Translations under genes and position numbers: made by a program
Notes under the pieces: model-generated
The model's database searches: none
What the model saw: only the letters and a program-made list of their open reading frames with translations
Told to the model about the DNA's origin: nothing
In this document: positions 42,538 to 51,975 of the stretch, one piece after another
How positions within the stretch are numbered: the stretch's first letter is position 1
Layout: the number at the start of each line of letters is the position of its first letter
NCBI GenBank assembly: GCA_937870755.1
Contig: CALMZV010000130.1
Span: 37,886 to 101,885, forward strand
DNA: 64,000 bases
Origin: an uncultured Methylocystaceae bacterium
Lineage (GTDB): Bacteria > Pseudomonadota > Alphaproteobacteria > Rhizobiales > Beijerinckiaceae
Direction: 5' to 3'

Positions 42538-44846
42538 CGTTTCGCTTTTCCTCGCGCTTTCGCCTTGCCGCGCGCGACCGTCGGCGCGCCGCCCTTCTTC
42601 AGCCGCAGGCCCGCGCCGCGCATCGGCCGCGCGTCGGTCAATACTTCGAAGCGCAGGGCGCCCGCCATCGGCGCGACCTCGATGAGGCGGACGTCCACCA
42701 TATCGCCGAGCCGGTACGCCTTGCCCGAACGCGCGCCGATGAGCGCGGCGTGCGCCTCGTCGTGCCGGAAATATTCCTCGCCGAGCGTCGAGGCCGGCAC
42801 GAATCCGTCCGCGCCCGTCTCGTCCAGTTTGACGAAAAGCCCAGCGCGCGTGACGCCCGAGACGCGCGCGGAAAACTGCGCGCCGATGCGGTCTGCGAGA
42901 TAAGCCGCGATCAGCCGGTCGATCGTCTCGCGCTCGGCAGCCATCGCGCGGCGCTCGGCGGCGGAAATGCGCGCGGCGATCTCGGCGAGTTCGTCCAGGC
43001 CCGTGTCCGGCAATCCGCCCGGACCCAGATGCAGCGCGCGCACGAGCGCGCGATGGACGATGAGATCGGCATAGCGCCGGATGGGCGAGGTGAAATGCGC
43101 GTAGCGGCGCAGGTTCAGACCGAAATGGCCGTAGTTCTCGGCGGTGTATTCGGCCTGCGCCTGCGAGCGCAGCACCACTTCGTTGACCACGTGTTCGTGC
43201 TCAGTGTCGCGCACGCGCGCGAGAATGTCGTTGAACTGTCTGGCGCGCATGGTCTGGCCTTTCGCCAGGCGCACGCCTATGGTCGCCAGGAATTCCGACA
43301 GCGCGCGCAGCTTCTCCAGGCTCGGCTCGTCGTGCGCGCGATAGATGAGATGCTGGCGCTTGTCCTCCAGCGTTTCGGCGGCCGCGACATTGGCGAGGAT
43401 CATGAACTCCTCGATCAGGCGATGGGCTTCCAGGCGCGGCGGGATTTCCACGCGATCGACGGAGCCGTCCTCCTTCAGGCGGATCTTGCGCTCGGGCAGA
43501 TCGAGATCGAGCGGGCCGCGTTTCTCGCGCGCGCGCGTTGCGCAGCGATAGGCGGCCAGCAGCGGCTGCAGCGCGTTCGCCATCAGCGGCGCCGTCGTTT
43601 CGTCCGGCCTGCCGTCGAACGCGTGCTGGGCCTGCTGATAGGACAGTTTGGCCGCCGAGCGCATCATCACGCGATGAAACGTGTGGCCGATCTTCCGGCC
43701 GCTGGCGTCGAGCCGCATGCGCACGGCGAGCGCGGGGCGATCCGCATTCGGACGCAGCGAACACAGATCGTTGGAAATACGCTCGGGCAGCATCGGCACG
43801 ACGCGATCGGGAAAGTAGACCGAATTGCCGCGGCGCACGGCTTCGCGGTCGAGCGCGGAATTGGCGCGCACATAAAAGGATACGTCGGCGATGGCGACGA
43901 CGACGACGAAACCGCCTTCATTGTCGGGCGCGGCGTCGGGTTCGGCGAACACGGCGTCGTCGTGGTCCTTGGCGTCGGGCGGATCGATGGTGAGAAGGGG
44001 AACCGCGCGCCAGTCCTCGCGGCGCAGACCTTCTTCCTCCATGCGCGCGTGTCTGGCGTCTTCGGCTTCCTTCAACGTTTCGGGACGGAACGCGTCGGGA
44101 ATGTCGTGGGCGGCGATCGCGATCTGGCTGATCGCCTTTTCGCTCGTCATGGCGCCCAGCGTCTCGCGCACGCGCGCGGAGGGCAGGCCGAATTGCCGCG
44201 CGCGCAGAATGTCGACGGCGACGAGATCGCCATCGCGCGCATCGCCGCGGTCGGCCTCGCTCACGCGCAATTCGCGACCGAGCTGTTTGCGGTCGACCGA
44301 TTCAATGCGTCCGCCGTCGCCGCGCGGATCGGCGCGAAATATGCCGAGCACGCGCGCGGCCTTTTTCGACATCAGCTTGATGACGCGGCCGGTGTAGGCG
44401 GGCGCGCCGGGTTCGGGATCGCGCGCGCGTTCGGAGCGCACGAGCGCGCGATCGCCGACGCCAGGCATCGGCGTTCCCGGCTTGGCGCGGCGCGGAACCA
44501 TGAGCAGAATGCGCGGGGCCGGGCCGAACTGGCTGGCGTCCCACTCGACGGGGCGTGCGATCAGTTCGCCGTCCGCATCGCGGCCCGTCACGTCGCAGAG
44601 CGCGACCGGGGGTAGGGCGCCCGGCCTCACGAGCGCGCGGCCGCGCTTCTCGACCGCGCCTTCGTCCTGCAACTCGCGCAGGATGCGTTTGAGATCGATC
44701 TTGGCGGCGCCCTTCAGGCCGAACGCGCGCGCGATCTCGCGCTTGCCGATGGGGCCGGTCGCGCCGGACGCGCGTTCGCGCGCAATGAACGCGAGAATGT
44801 CGTCGCGCGAGGGCAGGGACGGCCTGGGCGTTTTTGGAGACATCAC
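42534..44846 (-). CDS. rnr: Ribonuclease R
   Basis: A 770-residue 3'-to-5' exoribonuclease of the RNase II family that degrades structured RNA. Order: winged-helix-like N-terminus (about 10-70), cold-shock domain (about 80-230), RNB catalytic domain (about 255-590, with TIDPPDAKDHDDAVF holding the metal aspartates and HFTSPIRRYADL downstream), S1 domain (about 645-725) and a Lys/Arg-rich tail. The winged helix and basic tail distinguish RNase R from RNase II. DUF983 overlaps its stop and topA lies upstream on the same strand, so the three may form one unit. Confidence 0.94.
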   Translation of the reverse strand: MMSPKTPRPSLPSRDDILAFIARERASGATGPIGKREIARAFGLKGAAKIDLKRILRELQDEGAVEKRGRALVRPGALPPVALCDVTGRDADGELIARPVEWDASQFGPAPRILLMVPRRAKPGTPMPGVGDRALVRSERARDPEPGAPAYTGRVIKLMSKKAARVLGIFRADPRGDGGRIESVDRKQLGRELRVSEADRGDARDGDLVAVDILRARQFGLPSARVRETLGAMTSEKAISQIAIAAHDIPDAFRPETLKEAEDARHARMEEEGLRREDWRAVPLLTIDPPDAKDHDDAVFAEPDAAPDNEGGFVVVVAIADVSFYVRANSALDREAVRRGNSVYFPDRVVPMLPERISNDLCSLRPNADRPALAVRMRLDASGRKIGHTFHRVMMRSAAKLSYQQAQHAFDGRPDETTAPLMANALQPLLAAYRCATRAREKRGPLDLDLPERKIRLKEDGSVDRVEIPPRLEAHRLIEEFMILANVAAAETLEDKRQHLIYRAHDEPSLEKLRALSEFLATIGVRLAKGQTMRARQFNDILARVRDTEHEHVVNEVVLRSQAQAEYTAENYGHFGLNLRRYAHFTSPIRRYADLIVHRALVRALHLGPGGLPDTGLDELAEIAARISAAERRAMAAERETIDRLIAAYLADRIGAQFSARVSGVTRAGLFVKLDETGADGFVPASTLGEEYFRHDEAHAALIGARSGKAYRLGDMVDVRLIEVAPMAGALRFEVLTDARPMRGAGLRLKKGGAPTVARGKAKARGKAKR

Positions 44847-44974
44847 GGAACTCCCGCCTCACCTTCATGGGGAGGCCGCATATCCGCAAGGCGAATGTGC
44901 AGGCGGGATGGAGCATATGCGTGGCGACTCATTCTGAATCGCTGGCGCACGGCGCGCGCCCCGCCGCTTCGCGC

Positions 44975-45045
44975 TTCGCCGCTGCGCGGACCCCAGCCCC
45001 GCCGTTTCGCGGCGGACCCTCCCCATAAACGGGAGGGAGCGCGCT
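44975..45045. repeat. Dispersed hairpin repeat between topA and rnr
   Basis: Two neighbouring hairpins occupy most of the 200-base gap. CGCCG-TTTCG-CGGCG lies near 45000-45015, and CCCTCCC with GGGAGGG lies at 45017-45037. A related CCCTCTCC...GGGAGAG element occurs at 63246-63268. The arrangement resembles the short palindromic intergenic repeats common in Hyphomicrobiales genomes. Confidence 0.6.
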
Positions 45046-45048
45046 GCG

Positions 45049-47967
45049 TCATTTGCGCTTTGCTTTCGTCGCGGCGGGCTTCCTGGGCGCGGCCTGCGCG
45101 GGCTTGCCGCCGGCGAACGGCGCGTCGTCGGCGTCCTCGATCTTTTTCGCCTCGGTCGGTTTTTTCGCCGCCGTCTTCTTGGCCGCCGTCTTCTTGGCGG
45201 GCGTCTTCTTGGGCGACGCTTTTTTGGCCGTCGCTTTCGGCCCCTTCTTTCCGCTTGCGGAGGCTTTCGCGTTGACCAGTTCGATCGCTTGTTCGAGCGA
45301 AATCTCGTCTTCCGACATCGACTTCGGAATGGTGGCGAATACTTTGCCCCACGCGACATAGGGCCCGAACCGGCCCTTGTTGACGGAGAGCGCGCCGCCG
45401 TCGGGATGCTCGCCGAGCTTGCGCCCGCCCGTCGGGCCGCCGCCGCCGGCCTGTTTGGCGGCGATCAGTTTCACAGCCTCGTCGAGCGTGAGCGTTTCGG
45501 CGTCGGTTCCGCGCGGAATGGTGGCGTTGATCTTGTTCCAGGCGACGTAGGGGCCGAACCGGCCGGACTTGACCGAGACGGCGCCGCCGTCGGGATGCAC
45601 GCCGATCTCGCGCGAGCTGGCGGCGGGACGGCCGAATTTGCCGACGCCCGATTCCTTCTGGATGATGAGATCGATCGCGCGGTTGGCGCCGATCTCCAGA
45701 ATGTCGTCGTCGCGCGCGATGTTGGCGTAGGTCTTGCCGTGCTGCACGTAGGGGCCGTATCGGCCGATGCCGGCCATGATCGGCTCGCCGCTTTCGGGAT
45801 GGCGCGCCACCTCCCGCGGGAGCGCGAGCAGTTTCAGCGCCTTTTCGAGCGTCACGTCCTCCGCCTTCAGGCCGCGCGGCAAAGAGGAGCGTTTCGGCTT
45901 TTCGGCCGCGTCCTCCTCGGCTTCGCCCAGCTGCACATAGGCGCCGAAACGGCCGTCGCGCAGCGTCACGTCCGCGCCGGTTTCGGGATCGGGCCCAAGA
46001 ACCTTCACGCCCGGCCGCTCGCCGGCGGCGATGGCTTCGGCGGCCAGCGGCGAGAGCGTGCGCGTGAACCGGCACTCGGGATAGTTCGAGCAGCCGATGA
46101 AGGCGCCGTATTTGCCGACCTTGAGCGAAAGCTGGCCCGCGCCGCAGGAGGGGCACCGGCGCGGATCGCCGCCGTCGGCGCGCGCGGGGAAAATGTGCGG
46201 CCCGAGCAGGTCGTTCAGCGCGTCCAGCACCTGCGTGGTGCGCAGGTCCTTCGTCGCATCGATGGCGGCGGAGAATTCCGCCCAGAAATCGCGCAGCACC
46301 GCCTTCCAGTCGATCTCGGAATTGGAGATGCGGTCGAGCTGCTCTTCGAGGCCGGCGGTGAAATCGTATTCGACGTAGCGGGAGAAGAAGCTTTCAAGGA
46401 AGGCCACCACCAGCCGGCCCTTGTCCTCCGGCACGAGGCGCTTCTTGTCGAGTTTCACGTAGTCGCGCTCGCGCAGCACGGCGAGCGTGGAGGCGTAGGT
46501 GGACGGACGGCCGATGCCCAGCTCCTCCATCCGCTTCACGAGCGTCGCCTCGGTGAAGCGCGGCGGCGGCTCGGTGAAGTGCTGCGTCGCCTCGATCTTC
46601 TCGCGCGTGCATTTCTCGCCGGCCGACATCGGCGGCAGGCGGGCGCCGTCCTCCTCGTCCGTCTCGTCGTCGCGGCCTTCGGCGTAGAGTTTCAGAAAGC
46701 CGTCGAACCGCACGACCTGGCCGGTCGCGCGCAGGTCGATGACGCGGGCGCCGGCGCGCGCCTCGATGTCGACGGTCGTGCGCTCCAGCTCGGCCGATTC
46801 CATCTGGCTGGCGATGGTGCGCGTCCAGATCAGGTCGTAGAGGCGGGCCTGGTCCGCGTCGAGCATCCTGGCCACGCGGCGGGGCAGGCGGCCCATGTCG
46901 GTCGGGCGGATGGCCTCGTGCGCTTCCTGCGCGTTCTTGGCCTTGGCGGTGTATTTGCGCGGAGCCTTGGGAACGTAGGCGTCGCCGTATTCCTTGCCGA
47001 TCACGCGGCGGGCGGCGGCGATGGCTTCGGGCGCCATATCGACGCCGTCGGTGCGCATATAAGTAATGAGTCCAACCGTCTCGCCGTCGATGTCGACGCC
47101 CTCGTACAGCCTTTGGGCAAGTTGCATGGTGCGGGCGGGCGCGAGGCCCAGCTTGCGCGAGGCTTCCTGCTGGAGCGTGGACGTGGTGAAGGGCGCGGAC
47201 GGGTGGCGGCGGGCCGGTTTGGCCTCGACCGACCGCACGGTGAACGTCGCCACCGACAGCGCGTTCTTGAAGTCCTCCGCCTCCGCGCCCGCGCCGATGT
47301 CGAGGCGGCTGATCCTGCGGCCGTCGGCGCCGACCAGGCGCGCGACGAACGGCGCGCCGTCCTTCGTCTTCAGATGGGCGACGAGCGACCAGTATTCGCG
47401 CGGCGTGAATTTCTCGATCTCGAGCTCGCGGTCGCACACGAGCCGGAGCGCGACCGATTGCACCCGGCCGGCCGAGCGCGCGCCCGGCAATTTGCGCCAC
47501 AACACGGGCGAGAGATTGAAGCCGACCAGATAGTCGAGCGCGCGGCGCGCGAGATAGGCCTCCACGAGCGCGGTGTCGATCTCGCGCGGGTTGCGCATGG
47601 CGTCGAGAATGGCGTCCTTGGTGATGGCGTTGAAGACGACGCGCTCGATCTTCTTGTCCTTCAACGCCTTCTTGTTGCGCAGCACTTCCAGCACGTGCCA
47701 CGAAATCGCCTCGCCCTCGCGATCCGGGTCGGTGGCCAGAATGACCTTGTCGGCGCCTTTCACCGCGGCGGCGATGTCCGACAGGCGCTTGGCGGCCTTG
47801 CCGTCCACCTCCCATTTCATGGCGAAATCGTCGTCGGGCGCGACGGATCCGTCCTTGGCCGGCAGGTCGCGCACATGGCCGAAAGAGGCCAGAACCTCGT
47901 AGTCGCGCCCGAGATATTTGTTGATCGTCTTGGCCTTGGCGGGCGATTCGACGATGACGACGTTCAT
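45049..47967 (-). CDS. topA: DNA topoisomerase I
   Basis: A 972-residue type IA topoisomerase that relaxes negative supercoils. The Toprim domain starts VVIVESPAKAKTINKYL and contains ATDPDREGEAI. The catalytic tyrosine is in ITYMRTDG near residue 310. One C4 zinc finger (CPSCG.. then C..YPEC) is followed by four cysteine-free repeats of the GRFGPYVAW type. The last 75 residues are a Lys/Ala/Thr-rich tail like that of the H1-like protein in this window. The ATG at 47967 starts the Toprim domain. The frame stays open upstream without similarity. Confidence 0.95.
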   Translation of the reverse strand: MNVVIVESPAKAKTINKYLGRDYEVLASFGHVRDLPAKDGSVAPDDDFAMKWEVDGKAAKRLSDIAAAVKGADKVILATDPDREGEAISWHVLEVLRNKKALKDKKIERVVFNAITKDAILDAMRNPREIDTALVEAYLARRALDYLVGFNLSPVLWRKLPGARSAGRVQSVALRLVCDRELEIEKFTPREYWSLVAHLKTKDGAPFVARLVGADGRRISRLDIGAGAEAEDFKNALSVATFTVRSVEAKPARRHPSAPFTTSTLQQEASRKLGLAPARTMQLAQRLYEGVDIDGETVGLITYMRTDGVDMAPEAIAAARRVIGKEYGDAYVPKAPRKYTAKAKNAQEAHEAIRPTDMGRLPRRVARMLDADQARLYDLIWTRTIASQMESAELERTTVDIEARAGARVIDLRATGQVVRFDGFLKLYAEGRDDETDEEDGARLPPMSAGEKCTREKIEATQHFTEPPPRFTEATLVKRMEELGIGRPSTYASTLAVLRERDYVKLDKKRLVPEDKGRLVVAFLESFFSRYVEYDFTAGLEEQLDRISNSEIDWKAVLRDFWAEFSAAIDATKDLRTTQVLDALNDLLGPHIFPARADGGDPRRCPSCGAGQLSLKVGKYGAFIGCSNYPECRFTRTLSPLAAEAIAAGERPGVKVLGPDPETGADVTLRDGRFGAYVQLGEAEEDAAEKPKRSSLPRGLKAEDVTLEKALKLLALPREVARHPESGEPIMAGIGRYGPYVQHGKTYANIARDDDILEIGANRAIDLIIQKESGVGKFGRPAASSREIGVHPDGGAVSVKSGRFGPYVAWNKINATIPRGTDAETLTLDEAVKLIAAKQAGGGGPTGGRKLGEHPDGGALSVNKGRFGPYVAWGKVFATIPKSMSEDEISLEQAIELVNAKASASGKKGPKATAKKASPKKTPAKKTAAKKTAAKKPTEAKKIEDADDAPFAGGKPAQAAPRKPAATKAKRK

Positions 47968-48166
47968 GAAACGATGATCCCGGGGGCGCCGAAAACAGCC
48001 GGGGGCGGCCCGGCGACGGGGGCGGAACATGGGGGAGGCGCCCGGCTCTGTCAAATGCCCGGCAAGCCGGCGGCGGCCGGTAAAGGCCACGCTTCGCGTT
48101 TGTGAAATCTTTACCCGTTCGGGGGCAGAATCGTTCACTTGATGCCGAAAGGTCTTTCGACCCGAC

Positions 48167-48679
48167 ATGCGCAAACGCCTAGCCCTCGCAATTTTCAGCG
48201 GTTTTCCGACCGCGGCGCTCGCCCAGGGGCGGGTCGACTTCGGAAATGTCGCCGATTTCACCGCCTGGCTCGCCGGCGCCATGCGCCGGTCGGGGCTGCC
48301 CGATATAGGCGTCGCCTATCTCAACGACGCCGATTTCGTGGCGCTGATCGCGCTGTTCGTGTTCTTCGCGCTGCTGATTTCGGCCGTGGGCGTGATCGTG
48401 CTGCGGGAAAAAAGCCTGAGCCTGCGCGCCGGGTTCTATGCGGCGTTCGGCTGCGGGCTGGCGGGGGCGCTGTTCTATCGCATCAAACAGGTCCATCCCT
48501 CGCTCGGCGACGAGATGCATCTTTACGCCTGGTTCCTGCTGGGGGCGGTCGCCGGGCTGGCGCTCTTCGATTTCGCCAAGTCGCTGCGCGCCGACCGACC
48601 GGTCCACCACCACGACAACAGCCCGCTGCGCGCGCGCATGGAGCGCGCCTCGATCGGCGCCGGAAAGCGCCGCGTCTAG
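48167..48679 (+). CDS. Unknown membrane protein
   Basis: A 170-residue protein not matched to any family. It has a cleavable-looking signal peptide ending AALAQG, then three hydrophobic segments (about 58-78, 88-104 and 117-138). The cytoplasmic or periplasmic tail is rich in His, Arg and Asp (VHHHDNS). Codon use matches its neighbours. It lies 70 bases upstream of pyrB on the same strand and could be co-transcribed, but there is no functional hint. Confidence 0.6.
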   Translation: MRKRLALAIFSGFPTAALAQGRVDFGNVADFTAWLAGAMRRSGLPDIGVAYLNDADFVALIALFVFFALLISAVGVIVLREKSLSLRAGFYAAFGCGLAGALFYRIKQVHPSLGDEMHLYAWFLLGAVAGLALFDFAKSLRADRPVHHHDNSPLRARMERASIGAGKRRV

Positions 48680-48749
48680 GCCTCAAGCTGGGGATGCGCG
48701 CGGCCGGGCTCTTGCCGGCGGGCCGGGTTTGCCGCATAGACCAGCGTCG

Positions 48750-49694
48750 ATGTCCAAGCGCCCGCCGATCTTCCCGCATCGCCATCTTCTCGGGATCGAG
48801 GGCCTGTCGCGTTTTGACATCGAGGGGCTGATCGACATGGCCGACGAGGCCGTCGACGTCTCCAGGCAGGTGGAGAAGGCGCGCGACAGCCTGCGCGGGC
48901 GCACGCAGATCAACCTGTTCTTCGAGGCCTCCACCCGCACGCAGTCCTCGTTCGAGATCGCCGGCAAGCGGCTCGGCGCGGACGTGATGAACATGTCGGT
49001 GCAGACCTCCAGCGTGAAGAAGGGCGAGACGCTGATCGACACCGCGATCACGCTCAACGCCATGCGCCCGGACGTGATCGTGGTGCGCCATCAGGCGGCC
49101 GGCGCGGTGCATCTGCTCGCGCGCAAGGTCGACTGCGCGGTCGTCAACGCGGGCGACGGCGCGCACGAACATCCGACCCAGGCGCTGCTCGACGCCCTGA
49201 CCATCCGCCGCAACAAGGGGCGCGTCGAAGGGCTCAACGTCGCCATCTGCGGCGACATCCTGCATTCGCGCGTGGCGCGCTCCAACATCATCGCGCTGTC
49301 GGCGCTGGGCGCGCGCGTGCGCGTGGTGGCGCCGTCCACGCTCCTGCCGTCGGGCGTCGAGCGCATGGGCGTGGAAGTCCACCGCGACATGAGGAGCGGC
49401 CTGCAGGACGCGGACGTGGTGATGATGCTGCGCCTGCAACGCGAGCGGATGAACGGCGCCTTCGTGCCGTCGAGCCGCGAATATTTCAGATATTTCGGGC
49501 TGGACGCGGAGAAACTCGCGTTCGCGAAACCGGACGCGCTGGTGATGCATCCCGGACCGATGAACCGCGGCGTCGAGATCGAGTCGGGCGTCGCCGACGG
49601 GCCGCAGTCGCGCATCCGCGAACAGGTGGAAATGGGCGTGGCGGTGCGCATGGCGGTGCTGGTCGCGCTCGCCCGCAACATGCCGAACGCCTGA
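48750..49694 (+). CDS. pyrB: Aspartate carbamoyltransferase catalytic subunit
   Basis: A 314-residue enzyme that joins carbamoyl phosphate and aspartate in pyrimidine synthesis. The signature [13 protein letters not shown] holds the carbamoyl phosphate site. [10 protein letters not shown] carries the mobile lysine, and [10 protein letters not shown] plus [11 protein letters not shown] complete the active site. No pyrI gene is nearby. A pseudo-dihydroorotase lies downstream, so this is probably the ATCase class that assembles with a DHOase-like partner. A small membrane protein gene sits between pyrB and that gene. Confidence 0.95.
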   Translation: MSKRPPIFPHRHLLGIEGLSRFDIEGLIDMADEAVDVSRQVEKARDSLRGRTQINLFFEASTRTQSSFEIAGKRLGADVMNMSVQTSSVKKGETLIDTAITLNAMRPDVIVVRHQAAGAVHLLARKVDCAVVNAGDGAHEHPTQALLDALTIRRNKGRVEGLNVAICGDILHSRVARSNIIALSALGARVRVVAPSTLLPSGVERMGVEVHRDMRSGLQDADVVMMLRLQRERMNGAFVPSSREYFRYFGLDAEKLAFAKPDALVMHPGPMNRGVEIESGVADGPQSRIREQVEMGVAVRMAVLVALARNMPNA

Positions 49695-49710
49695 AGGCGC
49701 GGCGGAGGCC

Positions 49711-50016
49711 ATGATGGTGAGAGCGCTTCGCTATGCGGGCTTTCTCGCGTCCGCGGTGTGGACGCAGCTCGCCAGCGGCATCGGCGTCGCCGCGCTCGCG
49801 ACGGCGTTCGTCATGGGCTGGCGGCGCATGAGCCTGCTTTGGCTCGCGGCGCCCACGGTCGCGTTCGCGGCCGGGGCGGTCGTCTGGTTCGGCAAGGTGA
49901 CGGGCCAGAGCAAGGTTTCGACCGCGCTCGCCAGTTTCGGGTTCGAGATCATCGTCACGCTGACGATCTGTCTCGTGGGCTATCTCGCCGGGCGCATCGC
50001 GCGGAGACTGATATGA
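49711..50016 (+). CDS. Unknown small membrane protein in the pyr cluster
   Basis: A 101-residue protein with three predicted transmembrane helices (about 6-35, 42-62 and 75-95) and a positive C-terminus. No family was recognised. Two ATGs in a row begin the gene; the first was taken. It is placed 16 bases after pyrB and nine before the dihydroorotase-like gene, so it is surely translated within that operon. Whether it takes part in pyrimidine synthesis or is a passenger is unknown. Confidence 0.65.
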   Translation: MMVRALRYAGFLASAVWTQLASGIGVAALATAFVMGWRRMSLLWLAAPTVAFAAGAVVWFGKVTGQSKVSTALASFGFEIIVTLTICLVGYLAGRIARRLI

Positions 50017-50025
50017 GAGGACGCC

Positions 50026-51324
50026 ATGCCGCCGATTAGCCATCCGCCGCTCGCGCTGGTCAACGCGCGGCTGATCGATCCGGCGGCCGGAACCGTCGCC
50101 CAGGGCGGCGTGCTCGCGCGCGACGGCGCGATCGCCGATATCGGCCCGCGCGTGACGCCCGGCGCGCTGGCCTCCGACGTGCGCGTGATCGATTGCGCGG
50201 GCGATTGCGTCGCGCCGGGCCTGATCGACGCGCAAGCGTTCGTCGGCGAGCCCGGCGCCGAATATCGCGAAACCATCGCAAGCGCGACGGCGGCGGCGGC
50301 GGCCGGCGGCGTGACGACGATCATCGCGCGGCCCGACACGCAGCCGCCGCTCGACGACCCGGCGGTCGTCGATTTTCTGCTGCGGCGCGCGCGCGATACG
50401 GGCGTGGTGCGCGTGGCGCCGATGGCTGCGCTGACGCGGGGACGCGAGGGCAGGGAGATTGCCGAGATCGGCCTGCTGACGGAAGCCGGCGCGGTCGCGT
50501 TCGGCGACGGGCCGCGCAGCCTGCGCAACGCGCAGGTCATGCGGCGCGCGATGCTCTATGCGCGCGACTTCGGCGCGCTCATCGTGCATTTTCCCGAAGA
50601 CGCCGATCTGGCCGGCTCGGGCGTGATGAACGCGGGCGAGTTCGCCTCGCGGCTCGGCCTCCCCGGCGTCCCGCGCGAGGCGGAATCGATCGTGCTCGAC
50701 CGCGACATGCGGCTCGTGGCGATGACCGGCGCGCGCTATCACGCGGCGCTCGTCTCGACCGCGCAATCCATCGAGATCGTCGCGCGCGCCAAAAGCCAGG
50801 GGCTTCCCGTCACCTGCGGCGTGTCGATCAATCACCTCGCGCTCAACGAGAACGACATCGGCGACTATCGCACCTTCCTCAAACTGCGCCCGCCGCTGCG
50901 CAGCGAGGACGAGCGGCGCGCGCTGGTGGCCGCGGTCGCGGACGGCGTGATCGACGTGATCGTGTCCGATCACGATCCGCAGGACGTGGAGACGAAACGC
51001 CTGCCGTTCGCGGAGGCCGAATTCGGCGCGGTGGGGCTGGAGACGATGCTGTCGGCGGGCCTGCGGCTCGTGCATTCCGGGGATCTCACGCTGCCGCAGC
51101 TCGTTCGCGCGATGTCGCTGCGGCCGGCCGAAATCTTCGGGCTGAAGCAAGGGCGGCTCGAAAAGGGCGCGCCGGCCGATCTCATCCGGTTCGATCCCGA
51201 TGCGCCCTATGTGGTCGACCCGGAGAAACTGCGCTCGCGCTGCAAGAACACGCCGTTCGACGAGGCGCGCATGCAGGGACGGGTGAAGCTGACGCTGGTT
51301 GCAGGCGCCGTCGCCGAGGGTTAG
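50026..51324 (+). CDS. Dihydroorotase-like protein lacking the HxH metal motif (pseudo-DHOase)
   Basis: A 432-residue protein with the whole amidohydrolase fold of class I dihydroorotase. Where active enzymes have D-x-H-x-H(L)REPG, this one reads D68-A-Q70-A-F72-V-GEPG, so the two first zinc ligands are lost. Downstream positions (VHFPED, INHLALNE and SDHDPQ) keep some histidines. Known relatives, such as PyrX/PyrC' in Pseudomonas, are inactive but required to build the PyrB complex. A structural role next to pyrB is therefore the best reading. A true dihydroorotase should be encoded elsewhere. Confidence 0.85.
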   Translation: MPPISHPPLALVNARLIDPAAGTVAQGGVLARDGAIADIGPRVTPGALASDVRVIDCAGDCVAPGLIDAQAFVGEPGAEYRETIASATAAAAAGGVTTIIARPDTQPPLDDPAVVDFLLRRARDTGVVRVAPMAALTRGREGREIAEIGLLTEAGAVAFGDGPRSLRNAQVMRRAMLYARDFGALIVHFPEDADLAGSGVMNAGEFASRLGLPGVPREAESIVLDRDMRLVAMTGARYHAALVSTAQSIEIVARAKSQGLPVTCGVSINHLALNENDIGDYRTFLKLRPPLRSEDERRALVAAVADGVIDVIVSDHDPQDVETKRLPFAEAEFGAVGLETMLSAGLRLVHSGDLTLPQLVRAMSLRPAEIFGLKQGRLEKGAPADLIRFDPDAPYVVDPEKLRSRCKNTPFDEARMQGRVKLTLVAGAVAEG

Positions 51325-51348
51325 TTTTCTCGCCTACTCCGGTTTCAG

Positions 51349-51975
51349 ATGCTCTCCTCGCTCGTCTCCACGCTCTATTCCAAGGTCGTCCTGCCGACGC
51401 TCGCGCTGGCGTTGCTGTTCGGCTATTTCTGCGGCTCCATCCCGTTCGGGCTGTTGTTGACGAAAGCTTTCGGCGCGGGCGACATCCGCGCCATCGGCTC
51501 CGGCAATATCGGCGCGACCAACGTGCTGCGCACGGGCCGCAAGGGGCTGGCGGCGGCCACCCTGCTGCTGGACGCGCTCAAGGGAACCTTCGCGGTCGTC
51601 GTCGCCGGCCTCGCAGGGCCGGGCGCGGCGATCGCCGCCGGGTTCGGCGCGTTCATCGGGCATATTTTTCCGTCCTGGCTGAAATTCAAGGGCGGCAAGG
51701 GCGTGGCGACGTTTCTCGGCGTCGCGCTCGGGATCGACTGGCGGCTGGCGCTGGTGTTCGCGTTCGTGTGGCTTGCGTGCGCGTTCCTCACGCGCATCTC
51801 GTCGCTGTCGGCGCTCGTGGCCGGTCTCGCGACGCCGCTGGCGGCGTTCCTTATCAGCGCGCCGGAGATCGCGACGCTGCTGGTCGTGATGGCGGCGATC
51901 CTGTGGTGGACGCATCGCGAGAACATCGGCCGGCTCATGCGGGGAACCGAAAGCCGGATCGGACAGAAGGGATGA
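51349..51975 (+). CDS. plsY: Glycerol-3-phosphate acyltransferase PlsY
   Basis: A 208-residue inner-membrane enzyme that acylates glycerol-3-phosphate with acyl-phosphate, the first step of phospholipid synthesis. It has about six helices and the three conserved loops: [17 protein letters not shown] and the [13 protein letters not shown] segment. [11 protein letters not shown] near the C-terminus is the third conserved region. Its last codon overlaps the dprA start (ATGA). It begins 24 bases after the dihydroorotase-like gene. Confidence 0.95.
   Translation: MLSSLVSTLYSKVVLPTLALALLFGYFCGSIPFGLLLTKAFGAGDIRAIGSGNIGATNVLRTGRKGLAAATLLLDALKGTFAVVVAGLAGPGAAIAAGFGAFIGHIFPSWLKFKGGKGVATFLGVALGIDWRLALVFAFVWLACAFLTRISSLSALVAGLATPLAAFLISAPEIATLLVVMAAILWWTHRENIGRLMRGTESRIGQKG

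Noticed and set aside
45289..48105. 938-codon open frame opposite topA
   Set aside because: Low-complexity Arg/Gly/Val/Ala product with no domain; topA on the other strand explains the region completely.
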